From assembly GCA_934512105.1 (NCBI GenBank), contig CAKSWQ010000055.1:1-11460 (forward strand): a DNA stretch of 11,460 nucleotides, read 5' to 3'. Source of the DNA: an uncultured Faecalibacterium sp. GTDB taxonomy: Bacteria; Bacillota; Clostridia; Oscillospirales; Ruminococcaceae. A program made the position numbers and the translations under genes. The notes under the pieces were generated by a model. It searched no databases. It was not told where the DNA came from and saw nothing but the letters and a program-made list of their open reading frames with translations. Shown here one piece after another: positions 1 through 7,033 of this stretch (position 1 is its first letter; the number at the start of each line of letters is the position of its first letter).

Positions 1-11
1 AGATAATTTTG

Positions 12-20
12 TGATATAAA
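12..20 (+). promoter_or_regulatory. Extended -10 promoter element of the AraC-family gene
   Basis: TGA followed by TATAAA at 12-20 fits an extended -10 (TGn plus 5 of 6 -10 bases). The expected -35 position lies outside the window. Transcription would start near 27, leaving a short leader of about 25 nt before the TTG start at 52. The ribosome site AGAGGTG lies at 38-44. Confidence 0.5.
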
Positions 21-51
21 ATAGCATTTTATTGATTAGAGGTGTCAGATA

Positions 52-897
52 TTGCTCTTTGACTGGAACACCATCGCTGCACCGGCTGCGCTGCTGAACG
101 TGCAGCTTTCCGCGCCCCGCACTTTATCCGGCGAGGGGCTGTGGGTCTGCCTTGTTTCCAGCGGCAGATGCACGGCTTCCCTGCCCGGGACGTCGGCTGC
201 GCCCGCCGGCTCTGTGCTGGTGCTGCCGCCGCAGTCCGCTGCGGCGGGACACCTAATCTTGAGCCGCGCCCCGCTCACCCTGACCCCGGAGGACAGCTGC
301 CACCTGCTGTGTGTCCAGCTGACCGGACAGGCCAGCGCGCAGTTTTTGAACGGTCTGCGGGAGCTGCCCTACCTTGCCAAGGGCGAGACCTGCCCTGCCG
401 CCGCCGAACTGATGGGGCGGCTTGCGGAGGAAAAGCCCACCCACAGCCGTGCCCGCAGCCAGCTGTCCTTTGCCCTGCTGTGCGAACTGGCGGATGCCGA
501 CAGCGCCGCGCCCGCCCTGCCGCCGCTGGTGCAGGCCGCTATTGAGGATATCCGCGCCAACTACGCAGGGCTGTACGGGGTGGAGGAGCTCAGCGAGCGG
601 CTGGGCGTCTCCAAAAGCCATCTGGTGCGCACCTTTACCGCCGCCGTGGGCGTGCCGCCGGGCAAGTACCTGACCACCGTGCGCATTGAGGCCGCGCAGC
701 GGCTGCTGCTGCACCGGGAGTACACGCTGGACGTGGTGGCAAGCCTGTGCGGCTTTTCCGGGGCCAACTACCTGTGCCGGGTGTTCAAAAAAGAAACCGG
801 CCAGTCCCCTGCACAATGGCGGGCACTGACCGGTCGCGCCGCACAGTCCGGGCTTACACCCGAGGAGACCATGCGGGAACAGGAGATGTATATTTAA
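52..897 (+). CDS. AraC-family transcriptional regulator
   Basis: A 281-residue cytoplasmic DNA-binding regulator. The C-terminal third holds the two helix-turn-helix units of the AraC/XylS family: the first about residues 176-200 (GVEELSERLGVSKSHLVRTF), the second about 224-257 (LDVVASLCGFSGANYLCRVF followed by KKETGQSPAQWR). The GF-(S)-(G)-x-(N)-YLCRVFK-x-x-x-G-x-(S)-P pattern is the family signature. Residues 1-160 look like a divergent beta-rich cupin-type sensor domain, and no ligand can be named. The start is TTG, chosen because AGAGGTG sits 7 nt upstream. Its stop overlaps the stop of the convergent MATE gene by 4 bp, leaving no room for an intrinsic terminator. AraC regulators often control adjacent transporters, so control of the pump is plausible but is inference only. 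Confidence 0.93.
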   Translation: MLFDWNTIAAPAALLNVQLSAPRTLSGEGLWVCLVSSGRCTASLPGTSAAPAGSVLVLPPQSAAAGHLILSRAPLTLTPEDSCHLLCVQLTGQASAQFLNGLRELPYLAKGETCPAAAELMGRLAEEKPTHSRARSQLSFALLCELADADSAAPALPPLVQAAIEDIRANYAGLYGVEELSERLGVSKSHLVRTFTAAVGVPPGKYLTTVRIEAAQRLLLHREYTLDVVASLCGFSGANYLCRVFKKETGQSPAQWRALTGRAAQSGLTPEETMREQEMYI

Positions 898-2195
898 GCT
901 TTTCCGATTTCTTTTCTGCGCAGCAGAAACAGGGTCAGCAGTGCGGTGAGCAGTTCCGAGGCCGGGAAGGCCGCCCATACGCCCGGCATCCCGAACACCG
1001 CGCTGAGCACCAGCGAGCAGGCCACGATGGCCACCATACCCCGGCAGATGGAGGTGATGGAGGCCTCCGCCGGGCGGTTCACGGCGCTCAGATAGCCCGC
1101 CGCCATGATGTTGAAGCCCGCAAAGAAGTAGCCCACAAAGTACATCCGCATCCCGGTGTGGGCGTACTGCGCCATCTGCACCGAGTTTTCGCTGTTGAAC
1201 CAGCTTACAAAGGTATCGGTCAGGCCGAACACCGCAGCGTACAGCACCGCCGCCAGCACCAGCACGGTGCCGCTGCCCAGCAGCAGCAGTTTCCGCGCCC
1301 CGGCGTGGTCGTTCTGGCCGTAGCAGCGGCTCACCAGCGGCTGTGCGCCCTGTGCCACGCCGTTGAAGATGGCGGTAGCCACCAGCGCAAAGTTTGCCAC
1401 CACGCCGTAGGCCGCTACGCCCACGTTGCCCGCCAGCCCCAGCAGCAGAAAATTGAACACCGTGGTTGTCACGCCGGAGGAAAGTTCACCCACAAAGCCG
1501 GAGATGCCCAGCTGACAGCTCTGCCCCAGCAGTCTTGCCGAGGGCAGCTGCCGCACGAATTGCAGGGTGTTCTCCTTTTTAAAGAAGTGGCGGCTGCAAA
1601 TGGCGATGCTGATGATAGGCGAAACCGCCGTTGCCAGCGCCGCACCGGCCAGCCCCAGCCCCAAGGGGAACATGAAGATATAGTCGAACACCACATTGAA
1701 CAGACTGCCGCTCAGGGTCGCCACCATGGCAAGGGAGGGGTCGCCATCGTTGCGGACAAAGGCCGACACGATGTAGTTGCACATAAAAAACGGGGTGAAC
1801 AGCAAAAAAATGCGGGCGTAGGGGATGCCCAGCGCCACGATGCCGGCATCGCCGCCCATAAGCCGCAGCAGTGCCCCGGGTGCAAAAATACCCGCCAGCA
1901 TCCACGGGATAGCAGCCAGTACGGCGCACAGGATGGCGTTGGAGAAATACCGCTGTCCCCGGTCATCGTTCTGCGCCCTGGCAATGGCGTAGCGGGTGGC
2001 CGATCCCAGCGCGATCATAGAGCCAATGGCAAAAATAAAGTTGTAGAGGGGCAGACAAAGGTTGAGCAGGGTAACACCGTCAGTCCCGGCGGCCTGCGCA
2101 ATAAAATAGGTATCGGCCAGAATATAGCACGAAGTGCCCAGCAGACCGAAAATATTCTGCGAGACATATTTAAAGAACTGTTTTGTCAGATCCAT
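894..2195 (-). CDS. MATE-family multidrug/cation antiporter
   Basis: A 433-residue polytopic inner-membrane protein of the MATE (NorM/DinF-like) family. Members export drugs or metabolites in exchange for Na+ or H+. The sequence is hydrophobic throughout and compatible with 12 membrane helices in two halves, which is the normal family size. The N-terminus has the usual MATE opening: an early amphipathic stretch (MDLTKQFFKYVSQNIFGLLG), then a first helix with an ADTYFIAQAAG turn, followed by LNLCLPLYNFIFAIGSMIALGSA. An in-frame start 25 codons upstream (2270) is rejected because it lies upstream of the promoter found at 2236-2264. The ATG at 2195 has AAAGGAAA about 8-10 nt upstream. Substrate is unknown. 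The stop codon overlaps that of the AraC gene, so the 3' ends of the two mRNAs must be antisense to each other. Confidence 0.93.
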   Translation of the reverse strand: MDLTKQFFKYVSQNIFGLLGTSCYILADTYFIAQAAGTDGVTLLNLCLPLYNFIFAIGSMIALGSATRYAIARAQNDDRGQRYFSNAILCAVLAAIPWMLAGIFAPGALLRLMGGDAGIVALGIPYARIFLLFTPFFMCNYIVSAFVRNDGDPSLAMVATLSGSLFNVVFDYIFMFPLGLGLAGAALATAVSPIISIAICSRHFFKKENTLQFVRQLPSARLLGQSCQLGISGFVGELSSGVTTTVFNFLLLGLAGNVGVAAYGVVANFALVATAIFNGVAQGAQPLVSRCYGQNDHAGARKLLLLGSGTVLVLAAVLYAAVFGLTDTFVSWFNSENSVQMAQYAHTGMRMYFVGYFFAGFNIMAAGYLSAVNRPAEASITSICRGMVAIVACSLVLSAVFGMPGVWAAFPASELLTALLTLFLLRRKEIGKA

Positions 2196-2235
2196 ACACT
2201 TTTTTCCTTTTCCCTGTTGTTGCATACGTCTGGAA

Positions 2236-2264
2236 ATTGTAGCATATCTGCCGCCGCAAGTCAA
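2236..2264 (-). promoter_or_regulatory. Promoter of the MATE gene
   Basis: On the minus strand, TTGACT (2264-2259) and TACAAT (2241-2236) are separated by exactly 17 bp. The -10 is preceded by TGC, making it an extended -10. Both boxes match 5 of 6 consensus sigma-A bases. Transcription should begin near 2229, about 34 nt before the ATG at 2195. This supports that start over the upstream one. Confidence 0.8.
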
Positions 2265-2300
2265 CCGCAAAACCCGCCCATTACCGTATAAAAGAAGCAG

Positions 2301-2329
2301 TTGCGCACAGCGCCCTGCGGGTGTATACT
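2301..2329 (+). promoter_or_regulatory. Probable promoter of the sugar kinase gene, with overlapping inverted repeat
   Basis: TTGCGC (2301-2306), 17 bp, TATACT (2324-2329): the -10 is good (5/6) and the -35 is weak (3/6). The inverted repeat GTGTA-n5-TACAC (2321-2335) covers the -10 and is a candidate operator. Transcription would start near 2336, at the foot of the hairpin listed next. Confidence 0.5.
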
Positions 2330-2335
2330 GTACAC

Positions 2336-2352
2336 TGCCGCACCTTGCGGCA
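2336..2352 (+). promoter_or_regulatory. Perfect inverted repeat at the 5' end of the kinase mRNA
   Basis: TGCCGCA-CCT-TGCGGCA is a perfect 7-bp GC-rich stem with a 3-nt loop. It begins at the predicted transcription start of the kinase gene. It could be an operator in DNA or a 5' stabilising hairpin in RNA. It lacks a following U tract, so it is not a terminator. Confidence 0.5.
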
Positions 2353-2380
2353 CACCTGAATGCAGAAAGGAAGAAGCCCT

Positions 2381-3376
2381 ATGTCCGACAGGATCTTATT
2401 TTCCATCGGCGAAGCGCTGATCGATATGATCCCCTCCCGGGTGGGGTGCAGCTTTGACGAAGTACCCGCCTTCAGCCCCCGGGTGGGCGGTGCCCCGGCC
2501 AATGTCTGCGCTGCCGTTGCCCGGCTGGGCGGGCGCAGTGCGCTGCTGAGCCAGCTGGGCGATGACCCCTTCGGCCACAAGATTGCCCGGGTGCTGGCTG
2601 GATGCGGCGTGGAGCTTTCTCATCTGGAATTTACCAGCAAAGCCAGCACCGCGCTGGCCTTTGTCAGCTTAGCGGAAAACGGCCAGCGCACCTTCAGCTT
2701 CTGCCGCAAGCCCTCCGCAGACCTGTTGTACGCCCCGGAGCAGATCGACCCGGGCTGGTTCTCGCAGGCCTTTGCCCTGCATTTTTGCAGTGTCTCGCTG
2801 GTGGACAGCCCCATGCGCTACGCCCATCTGGCTGCCATCACTGCCGCGCGGGAGGCGGGAGCCATCCTCAGCTTTGACCCCAATCTCCGCTTTCCCCTCT
2901 GGCCGGACCGGGAGCAGCTGCGCCAGACCGTGTGGCAGTTTCTCCCCCTGACCCACATCCTGAAAATCTCGGACGAGGAGCTGCCCTTCCTCACCGGCAC
3001 CGCGGACATGGAAGCCGCACTGCCTCGGCTGTTTACCGGCGATGTACAGCTGGTGCTATACACCTGCGGCAGCAAGGGTTCCCGCGCCTATACCCGCACC
3101 GCTGCCGCCAGCGCCCGCAGCCCCAAGGTAACGGCGGTGGACACCACCGGCGCGGGGGACGGCTTTATCGGCTCGTTTCTGTGGCAGCTGCAGCGGGACG
3201 GCGTGACCGCCGCCGAGCTGCCAAAGCTTTCCCGCAAGCGGCTGACCGAGTATCTGACCTTTTCCAACCGCTTCTGCGCTGTCAGCGTGCAGCACCACGG
3301 CGCCATCGACAGCTACCCCACCTTGGAGCAGCTGGCACAGACAGAACAGCCGGAGGCCGATCTCCCCCTGCTATAA
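2381..3376 (+). CDS. PfkB-family carbohydrate kinase, probably fructokinase
   Basis: A 331-residue soluble ribokinase/PfkB-fold kinase that phosphorylates a sugar with ATP. PfkB signature 1 is seen at residues 36-51 (GGAPANVCAAVARLGG). Signature 2 is at about 254-264 (DTTGAGDGFIG), with the catalytic base Asp260 and the GAGD anion hole. SFDPNLR (164-170) and KISDEE (195-200) are also typical. The opening GEALIDMIP and the GGAPANV form point to fructokinases (EC 2.7.1.4), but the substrate cannot be settled by eye. The start at 2381 is preferred to an in-frame ATG at 2360 because AAAGGAAG lies about 8 nt before it. The gene is divergent from the MATE gene. No terminator is seen after the stop, so some read-through into the phosphatase gene is possible. 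Confidence 0.92.
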   Translation: MSDRILFSIGEALIDMIPSRVGCSFDEVPAFSPRVGGAPANVCAAVARLGGRSALLSQLGDDPFGHKIARVLAGCGVELSHLEFTSKASTALAFVSLAENGQRTFSFCRKPSADLLYAPEQIDPGWFSQAFALHFCSVSLVDSPMRYAHLAAITAAREAGAILSFDPNLRFPLWPDREQLRQTVWQFLPLTHILKISDEELPFLTGTADMEAALPRLFTGDVQLVLYTCGSKGSRAYTRTAAASARSPKVTAVDTTGAGDGFIGSFLWQLQRDGVTAAELPKLSRKRLTEYLTFSNRFCAVSVQHHGAIDSYPTLEQLAQTEQPEADLPLL

Positions 3377-3383
3377 AGGCAAA

Positions 3384-3426
3384 TTTACAGCACATTCTGT
3401 ATTTTTTAATATTTATATGCTATATT
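3384..3426 (+). promoter_or_regulatory. AT-rich promoter region of the PAP2 phosphatase gene
   Basis: This strongly AT-rich stretch offers two candidates. One is TTTACA (3384-3389), 17 bp, TAATAT (3407-3412). The other is an extended -10, TGC-TATATT (3418-3426), without a clear -35. Either would give the phosphatase gene its own transcript. Which is used cannot be decided here. Confidence 0.5.
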
Positions 3427-3468
3427 GTATAGAAAATCCGCTCTTTCACCACCCAAAAGGAGGACCCC

Positions 3469-4005
3469 ATGCCCTTTGAGTTTGCTTTTCTGGACTGGCT
3501 GTACCAGTTCCGCAACCCGGTAATGAACGCGATCTCCATCTTTTTTGATTACGCCGGTGCCCACGGCGAGATCTGGATCGCGTTCACCCTGCTGCTTCTG
3601 CTCTTCCGGCGCACCCGCAAAGCGGGCTTTGCCATGGCGGTGGCGCTGGTGCTGTACATGGCGGCGGGGCACTTCTTCCTCAAGCCGCTGTTCGCCCGCC
3701 CCCGCCCCTGTGATCTCAACACCACCATCACCATGCTGGTGGCGCGTCCGCACGGGCACTCCTTCCCCTCCGGGCACACCGCTTCCGGGGTGGCTGCTGC
3801 CTACGCGCTCTGGCTGCAAAACCGGAAGCTGGGCGCACCCGCGCTGGTGCTAGCAGCCTTTATCGCCTTTACCCGGCTGTACCTCTATGTGCACTTTCCC
3901 ACCGATATCCTCGGCGGCGCAGTGCTGGGCATCGTGCTGGGCGCTGCGGCCTCCGCAATCGCAAACTATATGGCGAATCGCAAAAAGAAACAACAGGCTG
4001 TATAA
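3469..4005 (+). CDS. PAP2-family membrane phosphatase (undecaprenyl-diphosphatase-like)
   Basis: A 178-residue integral membrane protein with all three motifs of the PAP2/acid phosphatase superfamily: KPLFARPRP (residues 72-80, K-x6-RP), FPSGHT (99-104, with His103) and TRLYLYVHFPTD (135-146, R-x5-H-x3-D with the nucleophile His142 and Asp146). About five membrane helices surround them. Size and motif spacing match BcrC-type undecaprenyl-pyrophosphatases (EC 3.6.1.27), which recycle the lipid carrier for cell-wall synthesis and can confer bacitracin tolerance. Phosphatidylglycerophosphatase or another lipid phosphatase is possible. The start is supported by AAAAGGAGG 5 nt upstream. The gene ends before a strong hairpin terminator. 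Confidence 0.9.
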   Translation: MPFEFAFLDWLYQFRNPVMNAISIFFDYAGAHGEIWIAFTLLLLLFRRTRKAGFAMAVALVLYMAAGHFFLKPLFARPRPCDLNTTITMLVARPHGHSFPSGHTASGVAAAYALWLQNRKLGAPALVLAAFIAFTRLYLYVHFPTDILGGAVLGIVLGAAASAIANYMANRKKKQQAV

Positions 4006-4063
4006 AGTCACACACCTTTTATTACAGCTGCCGTTTTCCTCTACGACCCCTCCCGTGAAAATA

Positions 4064-4097
4064 CAATGCCGGAGCGTCCGCAGACGCTCCGGCATTG
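4064..4097. terminator. Bidirectional intrinsic terminator
   Basis: A perfect 15-bp inverted repeat (4064-4078 with 4083-4097, arm CAATGCCGGAGCGTC) has a 4-nt CGCA loop. It lies between the stops of the phosphatase gene (+) and the small minus-strand gene. Plus-strand transcripts read an A/T-rich tail after it and minus-strand transcripts read TATTTTC, so it probably serves both. Confidence 0.88.
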
Positions 4098-4128
4098 CTC
4101 TATTTAAAAATATTTTTTCCGCTTAAAA

Positions 4129-4644
4129 TTATTCCGCCGGGAGCTGGTATTTCCGGTTCTGTGCCGGGTCCCAGCACACCAACTCCAGCCGACTGCCCGC
4201 GGGCAGGGCGGCGTCCGGCTTTGCTGCCTGCCAGCAGCGCTTGAGCGCCGCAGCGGCTCCGGCATCCTCTGCGCCGGGCAGCTCGGTGCACAGCACCGTG
4301 CCCTGCCAGCCGTTTTCCGTGTACAGGCTCAGTGCGCCCGCCTTGCCGTCCAGAACGGCAGTGATGTCCTGCTGCAGCTGCGCGTAGCCCTCGGCGGTGG
4401 CGGCGTACTCGCCGTGCCACTTTTCAAAAAACACCGAGAACTCCCCGCACAGCTCAATCAGCAGATCCTCTGTGCCGGAGGGGCTTTGCACCACCAGTGC
4501 CAGATCCTGCTCCTCCATATAATCAAAGTCCGGGTCGTCCCAGGTGTGCACGGTGACCTGCTGTCGGCTGAGCAGCATCAGCAGCTCCCCCTGCTTTTCA
4601 GCGGTATCAAAATCGCCCTGCGGGCTGTTCCAATCTGTGTTCAT
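4129..4644 (-). CDS. Hypothetical acidic protein
   Basis: A 171-residue protein that I do not recognise. It has no signal peptide, membrane helix or cofactor motif. It is acidic and rich in Trp and Leu. Visible features are a DDPDFDYMEEQD stretch (36-47), a likely beta-strand run DLLIELCGEFSVFFEKWHGEY (about 60-80), a middle segment YAQLQQDITAVLDGKAG (87-103), then NGWQGTVLC (111-119). It could be a small alpha/beta cytoplasmic protein of the type often found as stand-alone orphan genes or immunity-like proteins, but no function is claimed. It is very likely translated: a GGAGG site lies 8 nt before the ATG, and its 3' end shares the bidirectional terminator with the phosphatase gene. No convincing promoter was found in the roughly 100 nt upstream. 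Confidence 0.75.
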   Translation of the reverse strand: MNTDWNSPQGDFDTAEKQGELLMLLSRQQVTVHTWDDPDFDYMEEQDLALVVQSPSGTEDLLIELCGEFSVFFEKWHGEYAATAEGYAQLQQDITAVLDGKAGALSLYTENGWQGTVLCTELPGAEDAGAAAALKRCWQAAKPDAALPAGSRLELVCWDPAQNRKYQLPAE

Positions 4645-4875
4645 CGGTGTTTCCTCCGTTTATCTGTTGTGTGGGCGGGGCTTCTGTCCCTTTAAAGATC
4701 AATGGTCGTCAAGACATAAAAACATCCGTTCATCGCAATTTATCTCGTTTTCACAAACGATATCCCAGATCCTGAAATATTTCTTTTATTATATCACGCT
4801 GCAAAACCTTTCACAACCGGAATCCCCGGGGTTTTCCTTTTTGTGCGTCTTCATGCCGCGAACGCAGCCCGAATC
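4645..4875. other. Intergenic region between divergent genes
   Basis: The gap between the acidic-protein gene (-) and the LytTR regulator gene (+) is 320 bp in all. Its left and middle part is AT-rich at about 4740-4800, with a short CCCCGGGG palindrome near 4824-4831. No coding region is credible here. The right part (4844-4939) holds the control region of the two-component operon, listed separately. Otherwise nothing is recognised. Confidence 0.5.
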
Positions 4876-4906
4876 TGCGTGAATGAGGACGTTTTATGCG
4901 TGAATG
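4876..4906 (+). promoter_or_regulatory. Direct-repeat activator site, probably bound by the LytTR regulator
   Basis: Two perfect copies of TGCGTGAATG (4876-4885 and 4897-4906) start exactly 21 bp apart, two turns of the helix, on the same face of the DNA. They centre near -65 and -44 relative to the predicted start at about 4946. LytTR-family regulators are known to bind pairs of about 9-bp direct repeats separated by 12-13 bp, so the geometry fits. The repeat sequence itself does not match the published consensus closely. A partial third copy, TGCGT, lies at 4844-4848. Autoregulation by the downstream regulator is inference. Confidence 0.65.
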
Positions 4907-4930
4907 GGCAGCCTCATAGGGAGAAAATCA

Positions 4931-4939
4931 TGGTATAAT
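4931..4939 (+). promoter_or_regulatory. Extended -10 promoter of the two-component operon
   Basis: TGG-TATAAT at 4931-4939 is a perfect extended -10. At the 17-bp -35 position (4911-4916) the sequence is GCCTCA, which does not resemble TTGACA. That pattern, with the direct repeats just upstream, suggests an activator-dependent promoter. Transcription would start near 4946, about 19 nt before the ATG at 4965. Confidence 0.75.
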
Positions 4940-4964
4940 AAAGACACTGTATGGAGGCGTAGCA

Positions 4965-5681
4965 ATGAAATTGCGAATAGCGATCGTAGAAGACCAGCAG
5001 CCGGATGCCGCGCGGCTGGAAAAACTGCTTGACAGGGAGCTCGGGCCCGTCAACTGTGCGTGGTTTGCATCTGGAGATGCTTTTCTTGCGGCAGCTGCGG
5101 CGGAAAGCTACGAGATCGTCTTTCTGGATATCTGCATGACGGGAACAAACGGCATTGAAACAGCGCGGCAGCTGCGGCAGGCCGACCCGAACCTGCTCAT
5201 CGTCTTTGTGACCTCCTCGCCGGAATATGTGTGGGACGCCTTTCCCGTGCATCCGTTTGATTACTTACTGAAGCCCTACAAGGAAGAAAAGGTGCAGCAG
5301 CTGGCTGCAGAGCTGCGCCGGGTGCTGGCCCAGCCGGAAAAGGAGCTGGAAGTTCGCATTGCGCGGCAGACAGCGCTTCTGCCGCTAAAAAAGATCCTCT
5401 ACGCAACGGCGCAGAACCACTTCGTCCGGGTGGTGACCGATAACGGCGAATGCCGCGCGGCAGCCAACTTTGCACAGGTGGAACAGGAGCTGCGCACAGA
5501 GCCGAATTTTCTGGTCTGCAACCGGGGCATCATCCTGAACATGGACAAGGTGCTCCGGTTTGACGGCGACAGCATTGAAATGCTGGACGGCACACGGCTT
5601 CCGGTCCGGCAAAAAGATAAAAAAACGCTGTTTGCGCAGCTCACGCAGTATCAGTTCCGTCAGATGCGGAAGGAGCACTGA
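4965..5681 (+). CDS. LytTR-family response regulator
   Basis: A 238-residue response regulator. The receiver domain (1-120) has the acidic pocket ED at 9-10, the phospho-acceptor Asp55 in IVFLDICM, the switch Thr83 in FVTSS and the conserved Lys103 in LLKPY. The C-terminal part (about 128-232) is a LytTR DNA-binding domain: LLPLKKILYATAQNHFVRVVT, then the typical FLVCNRGIILNMDKV (182-196) and a LPVRQKDKK loop (212-220). Members are activated by a membrane histidine kinase and bind direct repeats. The GGAGG site at 4953-4957 is 7 nt before the ATG. The kinase gene follows after 15 nt. The direct repeats upstream of its own promoter suggest positive feedback. Confidence 0.95.
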   Translation: MKLRIAIVEDQQPDAARLEKLLDRELGPVNCAWFASGDAFLAAAAAESYEIVFLDICMTGTNGIETARQLRQADPNLLIVFVTSSPEYVWDAFPVHPFDYLLKPYKEEKVQQLAAELRRVLAQPEKELEVRIARQTALLPLKKILYATAQNHFVRVVTDNGECRAAANFAQVEQELRTEPNFLVCNRGIILNMDKVLRFDGDSIEMLDGTRLPVRQKDKKTLFAQLTQYQFRQMRKEH

Positions 5682-5696
5682 GAAAGGAGAGCGACA

Positions 5697-7001
5697 TTGG
5701 AGCTTGCATTGTTTGTACGCTATTTTCTGGATTATGCCGTGCTTTACCCTGCTGCGTTCCTTTGTCTTGCGCCTTTACGGGAGCAGCTGCGCTCTCCGCG
5801 AAAGACCTTTGCCCTGACGGCTGTCATAACAACGGCGGCGTGCGCAGGCTTTTCGCTGCTGTGCACCCTGTTGGAGGTAAACAGCAACTTCTTTCTGCTC
5901 CCCATTCTGATCCTTACCTTCTGGGCACTGCGGTGGTACGCGGCTTCGCAGCTCTCGGTCAGCCAGACGGCGTTTCTGTTTTCGATCACCGCGGTCATGA
6001 TGGCGGTCTGCTCGCTGCTTTCGGTCATCCTGAACGCCCGGGCGGAGCTGTACAACGACCAGCCGGTCTGTCTGGTCTCGACCTCGCTGATCTGCCTCAG
6101 TCTGGCCGCTATCCTTTCCACCATCCTCTGGTTCACCGCTATTCCGTGGAGCCGCTGGCTGCTGAAGGAATACCGTGGCGATGCGTTCTGGCAGTCCGCA
6201 TGGCCGCTGCCGGCACTGTACGCCGCATTTCTGGCGTTCTGTATGCCGGAGGATACAGCCATCATCCTGATGAACCGTATGCAGATCATCTCGGTCCTTG
6301 CGGTGCTGATCTCGCTGCTGGGCATCTTTCTGCTTCTGTACGAGATGTACCGGGTCGCATGGGAGTATACCCGCAGCTCTCAGCTGGACTGGGAGAACCA
6401 GCTGCTGGCCGCAGGAGCCCGGCACTATGCGGAGCTGCTGGCCTGCACGGAGCAGACCCGGCAGCTGCGGCATGATCTCCGCCAGCATCTGCATGTGCTC
6501 ACCGGTCTGGCAGAGACCGGGCAGACGGACGAGCTGAAGCGCTGTCTCCGCCAGTACAAAGCCGCGCTGGGCGAGGAACCGCCGCCGCTGTGCGCAAACC
6601 CTGCGGTGGATGCGCTGGCCGGTTACTGCGACCATGCAGCACACCAGCAGAGCATTCCGGTCGAGTGGGCGCTTGCGCTGCCAAGGTATCTGCCCATACC
6701 GGAGAGTGATTTGTGCGTGATACTGGGAGATCTGGTACAGAACGCGCTCTGCGTCAGCCGGAAGCTGCCGCCGGAGCAGCGTCGGGTGCGTGTTATCGCC
6801 CGGATGCTCAGCCCCGCAATGATGGGACTGGTGGTTGAAAACAACTGCGGCGACGCGCCGGAACGCAAGAATGATGTCCCGCACGGAGCTGCGGAAACAG
6901 AGCTTGTCTCTGTTGAAACAGTCGTCCGCAAGTACAACGGAACCCTTACCACGGAAACCCAGAGCAGGGTCTTCCGGGTAAATATTCTTTTGAATCTATA
7001 A
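5697..7001 (+). CDS. AgrC-like sensor histidine kinase (GHKL)
   Basis: A 434-residue membrane kinase, the partner of the preceding regulator. The N-terminal half (about 1-218) is a six- or seven-helix membrane sensor like that of AgrC/ComD kinases. The H box is RQLRHDLRQHLHVLTGL with the phospho-acceptor His259. The N box is ILGDLVQNALCVS (342-354) with Asn349. A VVENN segment (379-383) fits the next conserved block. The final G box, normally GxGL-x-S-V-x-x-V-V-x-KYxG, reads here AAETELVSVETVVRKYNG (398-415), so its glycines are missing while the flanking residues are kept. This could weaken ATP binding or mark a specialised kinase. The start is TTG, with AAAGGAGA about 7 nt upstream. The signal sensed is unknown, and no AgrD-like peptide gene was found nearby. 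Confidence 0.92.
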   Translation: MELALFVRYFLDYAVLYPAAFLCLAPLREQLRSPRKTFALTAVITTAACAGFSLLCTLLEVNSNFFLLPILILTFWALRWYAASQLSVSQTAFLFSITAVMMAVCSLLSVILNARAELYNDQPVCLVSTSLICLSLAAILSTILWFTAIPWSRWLLKEYRGDAFWQSAWPLPALYAAFLAFCMPEDTAIILMNRMQIISVLAVLISLLGIFLLLYEMYRVAWEYTRSSQLDWENQLLAAGARHYAELLACTEQTRQLRHDLRQHLHVLTGLAETGQTDELKRCLRQYKAALGEEPPPLCANPAVDALAGYCDHAAHQQSIPVEWALALPRYLPIPESDLCVILGDLVQNALCVSRKLPPEQRRVRVIARMLSPAMMGLVVENNCGDAPERKNDVPHGAAETELVSVETVVRKYNGTLTTETQSRVFRVNILLNL

Positions 7002-7033
7002 AAACACAACCGGATAAATAGGAGGTCTTTTCC

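Noticed and set aside
253..978. A 241-codon minus-strand open frame opposite the AraC gene
   Set aside because: It covers parts of two convergent genes and has no recognisable domain, whereas the plus-strand frame has a full AraC signature.
747..2291. A long plus-strand open frame (514 codons) opposite the MATE gene
   Set aside because: It encodes a Gln/His/Arg-rich low-information sequence typical of antisense to a GC-rich membrane protein gene, and the MATE protein on the other strand is clearly real.
4824..4831. CCCCGGGG palindrome considered as a terminator or operator
   Set aside because: It has no loop and no proper U tract, and flanking pairing is interrupted. It is likely chance in GC-rich DNA.
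4844..4848. Third copy of the direct repeat
   Set aside because: Only TGCGT is shared with TGCGTGAATG, so five bases alone are too few to call a binding site. It is mentioned only as a possibility.
4544..4882. A plus-strand open frame of 112 codons across the acidic-protein gene and the intergenic region
   Set aside because: It starts inside the minus-strand gene, has no ribosome site, and its Ser/Phe/Leu-rich product resembles no protein.
5775..6884. A 369-codon minus-strand open frame opposite the histidine kinase
   Set aside because: Its composition (Arg, Gln and His runs) is that of a shadow frame. It has no domain or ribosome site, and the kinase motifs are on the other strand.
7002..7033. 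Possible AgrD-like peptide gene next to the AgrC-like kinase
   Set aside because: The gap is only 32 nt and no short frame with a ribosome site was found in the operon or its leader.
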